Shown in pieces: positions 6,131 to 12,198 of a stretch of 18,203 bases of DNA. Within the stretch, counting starts at the first letter, position 1; each line of letters starts with the position of its first letter. The notes beneath the pieces were generated by a model. That model had not been told where the DNA came from. It was given only the letters and a program-made list of their open reading frames with translations, and did not search any database. The DNA is from an uncultured Opitutales bacterium (GTDB lineage Bacteria; Verrucomicrobiota; Verrucomicrobiia; Opitutales; UBA953), in NCBI GenBank assembly GCA_934675585.1, contig CAKUQY010000033.1:1-18203 (forward strand), read 5' to 3'. The position numbers and the translations under genes were made by a program.

Positions 6131-6559
6131 ATGAGCGTGGAAATTGAAGAAGGTTTGAAATTTAAATTTGATTTTAAAAAATTGCGCAAAGCGCTTGCAC
6201 AATGCCAAAGTGATGTCGTTCCCGTGGTGGCGCAAGATTATGATTCGAAAGAAGTTTTAATTGTCGCTTATGTTAATTCGCTTGCGTTGGAAACGGCGTT
6301 GCGGGAACGCATGGCAACTTTTTGGTCAACTTCGCGCAACGAACTTTGGATCAAGGGAAAAAGTTCTGGCGATTATCTCGAATTGGTGGAAGTGCGCGTT
6401 AATTGCGAGCAGAATTCTTTACTTTATTTGGTGCGCCAAGGCGGCGAGGGCGCGTGCCACACGATTGGCAAAGACGGCAAACCGCGCCGCGGCTGTTATT
6501 ATCGCACATTGAGTTTGGACGACGGAGAAACGCTGGCGTTCGTTCCCGGAATGGAATAG
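6131..6559 (+). CDS. hisI: Phosphoribosyl-AMP cyclohydrolase
   Basis: 142 aa from the ATG at 6131; the frame is open from 6089, but the residues before MSVEIEE do not fit the family. Catalyses ring opening of phosphoribosyl-AMP, the third step of histidine synthesis. Family signatures: WSTSRNELWIKGKSSGDYL (65-83), and the zinc cysteines C92, C109 (with H110) and C122 in GACHTIGKDG and GCYYR. The magnesium-binding D-C-D-x-D motif reads N91-C92-E93-Q94-N95, an unusual substitution of all three aspartates. No fused HisE domain. The stop codon abuts the ATG of the next gene. Three motif copies or near-copies lie in the gene (6217, 6301, 6541). Confidence 0.85.
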   Translation: MSVEIEEGLKFKFDFKKLRKALAQCQSDVVPVVAQDYDSKEVLIVAYVNSLALETALRERMATFWSTSRNELWIKGKSSGDYLELVEVRVNCEQNSLLYLVRQGGEGACHTIGKDGKPRRGCYYRTLSLDDGETLAFVPGME

Positions 6560-7438
6560 ATGAAAGATATTTTGTCATTGATTTTGGATAATTTGTCTGC
6601 GCTTAAACGCGACGGATTTGAATCGCTTTCAGTTAATGACGAAACTTTGAAAAAATTAAAAGCCGCAGTTGAAAATTCTAAAATTTTAGATGAACCTGTT
6701 AGCGTTCCCGCGCCTGCGCCAAAAATTGAAACGCGTTCCCGCAAGATTGAAACGCCGACAAACGACGTTCCCGCGGCGCAAAAACGCGTTCCCGCGATGA
6801 AAGTTCCCGTTTTGCCAGTTATCAAAACGCAAGCCGAATTTGAAGAAGTTGTTAAAAAAGATGCGCTTTCTCAAAAGCACGCGAGCGTTGGCAAAAAATG
6901 GTTGTTGGGTCATGGCAGCGTTCCCGCAAAATTGTTGATTTGCGGCGATATGCCGAGCGCGGAAGATGAAGCGAATGGACGCATTTTTTCGGATGCGTCG
7001 GGAACGATGCTCGAAAAAATTATCGCGGCGATGGGCGTTCCCGCGGATGAAATTTTTTACACTAATTTTTTCAAATGGCGTACAGAAGCGTCGATGTTTG
7101 CGCAAAAGCCAGGTCTTGAAGAGGCGACGGCCGCGTATTGCGAACCATTTTTTAAAGCGCAGGTAGAATTTATTAAGCCGCAATTAATTGTCGCGATGGG
7201 CGCGTTGCCCGCACATTTTTTCTCGAAAAAATATGACGCAAAAATGGGCGAATTGCGCGGGAACGTGTTTGAATTTTGCGGCGTAAAAGTGCTGACAACT
7301 TATCATCCCAATTACCTTGTGCGTAGCGGCTCGATGCAGTCAAAGCGTGCGTTGTGGGAAGATATGCTCAAAGCGATGGAATTTTTGGGCGTTCCCGTCA
7401 GCGAAAAACAACGCAATTATTTTCTTCCTAAAAACTAA
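6560..7438 (+). CDS. Uracil-DNA glycosylase, family 4-like
   Basis: 292 aa; predicted to remove uracil from DNA at the start of base-excision repair. Motif A region LLICGDMPSAEDEANGRIF (125-143), strand YTNFFKWR (167-174), LIVAMG (209-214) and motif B TYHPNYL (247-253) follow the family-4 order. Family-4 enzymes bind a 4Fe-4S cluster by four cysteines. Here only the fourth (C194, in AYCEPFF) is present: the N-terminal CxxC is missing and the KCRPP cysteine is W173. Residues 45-90 form a Pro/Ala/Val linker encoded by DNA packed with the iterated word (6703-6809). Starts directly at the hisI stop (6557-6559), so probably co-translated. Confidence 0.8.
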   Translation: MKDILSLILDNLSALKRDGFESLSVNDETLKKLKAAVENSKILDEPVSVPAPAPKIETRSRKIETPTNDVPAAQKRVPAMKVPVLPVIKTQAEFEEVVKKDALSQKHASVGKKWLLGHGSVPAKLLICGDMPSAEDEANGRIFSDASGTMLEKIIAAMGVPADEIFYTNFFKWRTEASMFAQKPGLEEATAAYCEPFFKAQVEFIKPQLIVAMGALPAHFFSKKYDAKMGELRGNVFEFCGVKVLTTYHPNYLVRSGSMQSKRALWEDMLKAMEFLGVPVSEKQRNYFLPKN

Positions 7439-7477
7439 TTTTAACTCTCAATTATTAACCACAAACTCTCAATTCTC

Positions 7478-8518
7478 ATGGCAATTTCGATTTCTCTTGA
7501 ACAACTTTGCAACGGCATCGACCCGATTAAAGTGGTTGGCTCAACCACAGATGCGTTGGGCAATATTGGCTCGCTCGAAAGCGCGATCACGGGCGATTTG
7601 GCATTTCTCGGGAACCGTAAATACGATGCGCTCGTCAAAGATTGCAACGCGTCGGCAATTCTCGTTCCCGCCGATTATCATGGTAGCGAGCCCAAGCCGA
7701 ATCAGGCGTATATTTTTGTGGAAAATCCGTCTTATACTTTGGCGTTGATTTGTCATCAAATTGAAATGTCGTTGTTCCCAAAACCCGCCGCGGGAATTCA
7801 CCCAAGTGCGGTTGTTGATCCGAGCGCAAGCGTTGATCCGAGCGCGTCGGTCGGACCTTTTTGCTATATTGGCGCAAAATCAAAAATCGGCAAGGGCTGC
7901 GTTATTGAGGCAGGAACGACAATTGGCAATTTTGTCGTCATTGGCGATGAAACGCGCATCGAAAGCGGCGTGCGCGTGAACGCGTATTCGGTCGTTGGCA
8001 AACGTTGCCATTTTTTGCCGAACGCGGTGATTGGCGCAGACGGCTTTGGCTACGCTCCCGTGAACGGCGGAATTGAGAAAATTCCGCAAATCGGGAACGT
8101 CGTTATCGGCGACGATGTCGATGTTGGCGCAAATTCGTGCATCGATCGCGCGCGCTTTGCTTCGACGAAAATCGGGCGCGGAACTAAAATTGATAATTTG
8201 GTGCAAGTTGGCCACAATTGCGTCATTGGCGAATTTTGTTTCTTGTGCGGTCAAGCTGGTTTGGCGGGATCGACAATCGTTGGTAATTACGTAACACTCG
8301 CGGGTCAAGCGGGAACGGCAGGACACATTACAATTCACGACAAAGCAACGGTCGGCCCTCAATGTGGCGTTTCGGGTGATGTCGAGGCGGGACAGACGAT
8401 TCTCGATTCTCCTGGAATCCCCGTGGCTTTGGCGATGCGAATTATGGCGTGCAAAAAGAAACTTCCCGATCTTTTCAAACGCGTTACCGCAATCGAAAAA
8501 CAACTCGCCACAAAATAA
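7478..8518 (+). CDS. lpxD: UDP-3-O-acylglucosamine N-acyltransferase
   Basis: 346 aa; adds the N-linked 3-hydroxyacyl chain in lipid A synthesis, acting on the cytoplasmic side of the inner membrane. The N-terminal uridine-binding domain (about 1-100) contains GDLAFLGNRKY. From about 107 on there is a left-handed beta-helix of hexapeptide repeats (IGAKSKIGKGCVIEAGTTIG and onward), with the probable catalytic His246 in NLVQVGHNCVIG. The C-terminal helix is LPDLFKRVTAIEKQL. A short direct repeat (VDPSASVDPSASV, 113-125) lies at the first coils. It follows the glycosylase by 39 nt without a Shine-Dalgarno sequence. Its presence implies an LPS-type outer membrane. Confidence 0.92.
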   Translation: MAISISLEQLCNGIDPIKVVGSTTDALGNIGSLESAITGDLAFLGNRKYDALVKDCNASAILVPADYHGSEPKPNQAYIFVENPSYTLALICHQIEMSLFPKPAAGIHPSAVVDPSASVDPSASVGPFCYIGAKSKIGKGCVIEAGTTIGNFVVIGDETRIESGVRVNAYSVVGKRCHFLPNAVIGADGFGYAPVNGGIEKIPQIGNVVIGDDVDVGANSCIDRARFASTKIGRGTKIDNLVQVGHNCVIGEFCFLCGQAGLAGSTIVGNYVTLAGQAGTAGHITIHDKATVGPQCGVSGDVEAGQTILDSPGIPVALAMRIMACKKKLPDLFKRVTAIEKQLATK

Positions 8519-8520
8519 AA

Positions 8521-8537
8521 GCGAGTTGAAAACTCGC
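8521..8537. terminator. Hairpin after lpxD, possible weak terminator
   Basis: GCGAGTT-GAA-AACTCGC is a perfect 7-bp stem with a GAA loop, 2 nt after the lpxD stop. No T-run follows on the plus strand, but the minus-strand read-out ends in TTTTATTTT, so a canonical terminator would work only in the minus direction. It may instead protect the 3' end of the lpxD mRNA. Followed directly by a motif copy (8536-8544). Confidence 0.4.
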
Positions 8538-8561
8538 GGGAACGCGGCGTGGGGCGTGGAT

Positions 8562-8577
8562 TTTTTATCACCGAATT
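8562..8577. repeat. 16-nt dispersed repeat TTTTTATCACCGAATT, copy 2
   Basis: Identical to 5378-5393. Followed by GAACGAAATTAAACGAATT, another tract of CGAA words. Confidence 0.6.
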
Positions 8578-8646
8578 GAACGAAATTAAACGAATTATTT
8601 TTTGAGAGGCGCACGCGGGAATGGCGAGAACGGTTTTTTTTTGAAC

Positions 8647-8681
8647 ACAGATGAAACAGATTTTTGACAGATTTCACAGAT
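8647..8681. repeat. Four phased ACAGAT words
   Basis: ACAGAT occurs at 8647, 8656, 8667 and 8676, spaced 9, 11 and 9 nt, close to one helical turn, separated by T-rich or GAA spacers. I see no gene or known origin next to it. It may be a decayed tandem repeat or part of a common intergenic repeat. Confidence 0.55.
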
Positions 8682-8714
8682 TTTTTTGAGTGAGCGGGAA
8701 CGGGAATGGAAAAT

Positions 8715-8916
8715 CCGTAGGCAGATTAGGAAAAAATAGGAACTTTGCAGTGTCGAAGGCACTAAAATCGCTTGCGATGGCTAACCCCCACAAAAGCGAG
8801 CGAATTTTATTTCAGTTATTTTCAAACTCGGTCATCGTCATTGTCATAGTCGCGAGAATGCGCGTCTCGCGTGTGGGGGGTAAAACAAAATAACATCAGT
8901 CCCGAAGGGAGTGAAC
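8715..8916. repeat. Dispersed hairpin element, copy C
   Basis: Same order of parts as copy B: CCGTAGGCAGATTAGG; GTGTC-GAA-GGCAC (8750-8762, one G-T pair); then TCGC-TT-GCGA where copies A and B carry the motif palindrome; TAACCCCCA (8782-8790); a longer variable loop; GTGTGGGGGGTAA (8871-8883); and CAGTCCC-GAA-GGGAGTG (8897-8913). The variable loop here holds an unrelated 70-nt sequence with a CGCGAGAATGCGCGTCTCGCG inverted repeat. Non-coding. Confidence 0.85.
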
Positions 8917-8951
8917 AAAAAAAACTTCGCGGGAACGGGAAAGTTTTTTTT

Positions 8952-9133
8952 AACTACGAATAAACGCCAATTTACGCGAAGAAAATTTCAAGAGCGCTTC
9001 GCGAAAAGCGCGTTCCCGCGTTGAAAGCGCCTGTGGCGAAAAGTTTTTTGGGGAGGAGCGGCAAGATGCCGCTTCTCCCCCTAAAAAGTTCTCCCCCTTG
9101 AAGTTCGCGTTTACTTCGCGTAAATCCGTAGTT
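8952..9133. repeat. Composite inverted-repeat element between lpxD and nuoJ
   Basis: AACTACG (8952-8958) and AATTTACGCGAAG (8969-8981) on the left are matched in reverse complement by CTTCGCGTAAAT (9114-9125) and CGTAGTT (9127-9133) on the right; the right arm lacks about ten bases of the left. Inside are GCGCTT/AAGCGC (8994-8999 with 9006-9011), a motif copy (9011-9019) and a strong 13-bp hairpin GGGGAGGAGCGGC-AAGAT-GCCGCTTCTCCCC (9050-9080). MITE-like in form, about 180 bp, no coding capacity. Confidence 0.65.
8983..9001 (+). repeat. Dispersed 19-nt repeat, copy 1
   Basis: AAATTTCAAGAGCGCTTCG is present in inverted orientation at 15973-15991 with one mismatch. Both sites lie in intergenic DNA close to several copies of the iterated 9-mer. 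Confidence 0.65.
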
Positions 9134-9266
9134 GAAAAATCCCGTTCCCGCCGTTCCTTGAAATTCCCGTTCCCGCAACCAACAAAAATCTTAGTTTCCT
9201 TAAAAATTTCCCATAGTTTCTGTAGTTGAAAAATTATCGTTCCCGCGTGTTGTTTTCAATTTTCAA
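9134..9266. other. Intergenic DNA upstream of nuoJ
   Basis: No gene. Contains three exact CGTTCCCGC copies (9143, 9168, 9238) in the same orientation. The segment 9152-9176 (CGTTCCTTGAAATTCCCG and on) resembles 15978-16003. Ends with TTTTCAATTTTCAATTGTCAATT-like AT-rich repeats. Confidence 0.5.
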
Positions 9267-9295
9267 TTGTCAATTATTGAAAAAAAGCATAAACT
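9267..9295 (+). promoter_or_regulatory. Possible promoter of nuoJKL
   Basis: TTGTCA (9267-9272) and TAAACT (9290-9295) with a 17-nt spacer. The predicted start, about 9302, lies only some 6 nt before the nuoJ ATG, so the mRNA would have almost no leader. No Shine-Dalgarno sequence is present. The -10 box is the same TAAACT word as the hisI candidate. Confidence 0.4.
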
Positions 9296-9307
9296 TATTA
9301 GTTAATT

Positions 9308-9841
9308 ATGGTACAAGATTATTTGTTCTACTTATTTGCAGCGTTTACGTTGATGAGCGCGGTTTTGATGGTTGTTAATCGCCGTCCAATTAATTCGGTG
9401 GTTGCGATGTTGATGACGATTTTGGGCGTTGCGGGAACGTTCTTTTTGCAAGATGCGCCATTTTTAGCGACATTGCTTTTGATGGTTTATGCGGGAGCGA
9501 TTGTTGTGCTTTTCCTTTTTGTGGTGATGTTGATCGATTCATCGGTTAATCCGTTTAAGCAAGGTTGGTTCAAAACGGCATTGGGCGGCTTTGTTGCGCT
9601 GGCTATTTTGGGCGGTGCGGCGGTTTGGCTGTTTGCATATTCGGGCGCTGTTCCCGCGTTGGTTGAGCCAAATGCTGCGGTTGCGGGAACGCCAACTTAT
9701 TCGTCGGATCCAAAAGTTTTTGGAATTGTGCTTTTTACGCGTTATGTTGTGTTGGTTGAAGTCGTTGCCATGTTGCTTTTGGGCGTAATGGCGGGCGTTT
9801 TGATGATTCATAACAAGCGCGAAATTAAGGTGGCAGAATAA
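9308..9841 (+). CDS. nuoJ: NADH-quinone oxidoreductase subunit J
   Basis: 177 aa, inner-membrane subunit of respiratory complex I. Five hydrophobic segments are visible (about 5-22, 30-48, 54-76, 90-112, 142-166), in the family order. Segments 2-3 carry LMTILGVAGTFFLQDAPFLA then LLLMVYAGAIVVLFLFVVML, the most conserved part of NuoJ, which contains the pi-bulge helix. The C-terminal segment VLVEVVAMLLLGVMAGVLM is also typical. The motif encodes Val-Ala-Gly-Thr twice (9431, 9683). nuoK follows after 25 nt. Confidence 0.93.
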   Translation: MVQDYLFYLFAAFTLMSAVLMVVNRRPINSVVAMLMTILGVAGTFFLQDAPFLATLLLMVYAGAIVVLFLFVVMLIDSSVNPFKQGWFKTALGGFVALAILGGAAVWLFAYSGAVPALVEPNAAVAGTPTYSSDPKVFGIVLFTRYVVLVEVVAMLLLGVMAGVLMIHNKREIKVAE

Positions 9842-9866
9842 TTTTAATTTTAAATTTTGATTGATT

Positions 9867-10166
9867 ATGACTCTCTCTACTTGTTTGATTTTTGCGAGTT
9901 TGTTGTTTGCGATTGGCCTCGTTGGCGCGTTGGTGCGTCGCAATGTGGTGACGGTTTTTATGTCGCTTGAAATGATGTTGATTGCATCGATGATTGGCTT
10001 TGTTTCGTTTGCGCGTTACACCGACACGCTTGATGGCGTGATGTTTTGCTTTTTCATTTTTGCGCTTGCAGCGGCAGAAGTTGCAGTTGGCTTGTCGGTG
10101 ATTGTGGCGTTTTATCGCTTGCGCCAAACGGCATCGCTCGATGATTTGAATTCGCTTAAAAACTAA
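9867..10166 (+). CDS. nuoK: NADH-quinone oxidoreductase subunit K
   Basis: 99 aa from the ATG at 9867; a TTG two codons upstream is in frame but unnecessary, and the chosen length matches NuoK (about 100 aa). Three membrane helices. The two conserved membrane glutamates of the proton channel are seen in SLEMMLIA and AAAEVAVGL. Part of the membrane arm of complex I next to NuoJ and NuoL. The stop is 15 nt before nuoL. Confidence 0.94.
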   Translation: MTLSTCLIFASLLFAIGLVGALVRRNVVTVFMSLEMMLIASMIGFVSFARYTDTLDGVMFCFFIFALAAAEVAVGLSVIVAFYRLRQTASLDDLNSLKN

Positions 10167-10181
10167 TTTTGGGAATTTGTT

Positions 10182-12110
10182 ATGAATATTGAAACTCTTC
10201 TTGATCCCGCAGTTTTGATGCCAACGATTTTGTTGGTGCCGCTTGTGGCTGCGATTATTTCGGCGTTTTTCTTGCGTCGTTCAAAACATGGCGCGGCGGT
10301 CGTTTCGGTAACGGCGTGCGGTGTGGTTTTGTTGGCGTCGCTTGCTTTGCTTTTTCAATTGAATGGCGGGAACGGCGTTTGGGCGGAAGCAAGCTTGCCA
10401 GGGTTTACGATTGGCACTTTTACGGAACTTGAAACGTTTGGCTTGATGATTGACGCGAATGGCGCGGCGATGCTTTTTGTCGTGACGTTTGTGGCATTTT
10501 GGATTCACGTTTTTTCGGTGGGCTATATGGATGACGATCCCGCGCGCGGACGTTTTTTCGCGGGGCTCAGCATTTTTATGTTTTCGATTCTCGGCATTAT
10601 TTTGGCGAAGAATTTGTTTATGACATTTATTTTCTGGGAACTCGTCGGTTTCAGTTCCTACATGCTCATCGCGCATTATTTTGAAACGGAATATTCGGCG
10701 ATGGCTTCCAAAAAAGCGTTCATCGCGAACCGCGTGGGCGACTTTGGATTTTTGATTGGTATTATTCTTTGCTACGCGACTTATGGCACGACCGATTTCG
10801 CGCAATTGCAAACAGACGGCGTAAAAGATACGGCGGTGGGCTTGCTTTTGATGTGCGGCTTTTTGGGAAAATCAGCGCAGTTTCCGTTGCATGTTTGGCT
10901 GACGGACGCGATGGCGGGCCCAACGCCTGTTTCTGCGCTCATTCACGCGGCAACGATGGTCGCGGCGGGCGTTTTCTTTATGGTGCGCATTTCATTTATG
11001 CTTACCGCTCCCGTGTTTACGACGATGCTTTGGCTTTGCGCGGGAATGGCAGCGCTTGCGGGCATTGCGGCGCTTGGTCAAACCGATATTAAAAAATCGT
11101 TGGCATATTCGACGCTTTCGCACCTTGGTTTTATGGGCGCGGCGATTGGTTTGCAATTGCCAGAAATTGCATTGCTTCACATGGCGATGCATGCATTTTT
11201 CAAAGCAACGCTCTTTCTTTGCTCGGGTTCGATTATTCACGCTTGCCATCACGAGCAGGATATGACGAAAATGGGCGGCTTGCTCAAAAAAATGCCCGTT
11301 ACGGCATTGGCGTTCGTCGTTGCAGGACTTTCGATTGCGGCGTTCCCGTGGTTTGCGGGTTGGTATTCAAAAGATATGATTATCAGCGGCGCGTTGGTGC
11401 AAGGTAATTGGGGCGCGTTTGTGGCTTTGGTTGTGGCAGCAATCGGGACCGCGCTTTACATTGGACGTATGTTTGCGATGGTATTTTTGGGCAAAGCTCA
11501 CGGTCATGGCGCAGAACATGCGAAAGAATCTTCGGTGTGGATGACGCTCCCGCTCGTTGTGCTTGGCATTGTTTATTCGCTTGGCGCAGGTTGGGCTGTT
11601 TACGGTTGGGATTGGGCATCGGGCAAAATGTCCGCACTGTTCCCGAAAGTCGCGACGCAAGCATTTGTTGGCGGCTATGAAAATCTTGAACATCAAGTGG
11701 CGGCAGCAGGACTTCACGATTCGATGTTTTGGATGAGCGTGGCGATTGTCGTTGTTGGGTTCGCGTTGGCAATTTGGGTTTATCGCACGGCAACGGGCGA
11801 GGACAAAGTGCGCGAAAAAGCACCGGCTCTCTATTTGGCGCTTGAATATCGTTATTGTGATGCAATTTATAATTGGTACATTGAAAAAGTGCAACAACGC
11901 ATTGCGATTTTGTTAAATTTCCTCAACGACACCTTGATTACATTGCTTGGTGTGCGCGTCATTTTTGCTGGCATTCCCGCAATTTTGGGCGGCGCGATTC
12001 GTCGATTTGTTTATAATGGCGATAATTCGCAAGTCGTTGTGCGCATCGCGCTGGGCTCGGTCGTTCTCGCGGCACTTGCAATTACCGGCGTTTTAAGCTG
12101 TTTGTTCTAA
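10182..12110 (+). CDS. nuoL: NADH-quinone oxidoreductase subunit L
   Basis: 642 aa, the distal antiporter-like proton-pumping subunit of complex I, with about sixteen membrane segments. Key residues: E153 in FWELVGFSSYMLI, K230 in GFLGKSAQFPLHVWLTDAM, H255 in the PTPVSALIHAATMV helix, plus KKSLAYSTLSHLGFM and WFAGWYSKD. The C-terminal part (about 540-642) contains the lateral helix and last membrane span. nuoM and nuoN, which normally follow, are not here: the next gene is ilvB. Only two motif copies or near-copies lie in 1.9 kb (10366, 11341). Confidence 0.95.
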   Translation: MNIETLLDPAVLMPTILLVPLVAAIISAFFLRRSKHGAAVVSVTACGVVLLASLALLFQLNGGNGVWAEASLPGFTIGTFTELETFGLMIDANGAAMLFVVTFVAFWIHVFSVGYMDDDPARGRFFAGLSIFMFSILGIILAKNLFMTFIFWELVGFSSYMLIAHYFETEYSAMASKKAFIANRVGDFGFLIGIILCYATYGTTDFAQLQTDGVKDTAVGLLLMCGFLGKSAQFPLHVWLTDAMAGPTPVSALIHAATMVAAGVFFMVRISFMLTAPVFTTMLWLCAGMAALAGIAALGQTDIKKSLAYSTLSHLGFMGAAIGLQLPEIALLHMAMHAFFKATLFLCSGSIIHACHHEQDMTKMGGLLKKMPVTALAFVVAGLSIAAFPWFAGWYSKDMIISGALVQGNWGAFVALVVAAIGTALYIGRMFAMVFLGKAHGHGAEHAKESSVWMTLPLVVLGIVYSLGAGWAVYGWDWASGKMSALFPKVATQAFVGGYENLEHQVAAAGLHDSMFWMSVAIVVVGFALAIWVYRTATGEDKVREKAPALYLALEYRYCDAIYNWYIEKVQQRIAILLNFLNDTLITLLGVRVIFAGIPAILGGAIRRFVYNGDNSQVVVRIALGSVVLAALAITGVLSCLF

Positions 12111-12128
12111 AATTTTAGCAAACAAAAG

Positions 12129-12162
12129 CGTTCCCGCGAGAGTTTGTGTTCCCGCGGGAACG
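12129..12162. repeat. Inverted motif pair and 14-bp palindrome after nuoL
   Basis: CGTTCCCGC (12129-12137) and GCGGGAACG (12154-12162) can form a 9-bp stem with a 16-nt loop; alternatively GTTCCCGCGGGAAC (12148-12161) is a perfect palindrome. An A-run, not a T-run, follows on the plus strand, so a classical terminator for nuoL is not supported, although the minus strand reads CTTTTGTTT after the stem. It is a likely operon boundary marker between nuoL and ilvB. Confidence 0.6.
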
Positions 12163-12198
12163 AAAAAATAACTAAAAACTTTAATTTTTTTTGAAACT

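Noticed and set aside
7880..8677. 265-codon minus-strand frame over lpxD
   Set aside because: Antisense to a well-supported lpxD; Arg/Asn/Phe-rich composition without recognisable domain.
8690..8893. 67-codon frame inside the hairpin element copy C
   Set aside because: Lies entirely in a non-coding repeat; the matching region of copy B does not keep the frame.
8519..9307. Insertion sequence in the lpxD-nuoJ gap
   Set aside because: Inverted repeats exist but no transposase or remnant of one is readable in six frames.
12129..12162. Classical terminator for nuoL
   Set aside because: The stem is followed by an A-run, not a T-run, on the plus strand; kept only as a repeat feature.
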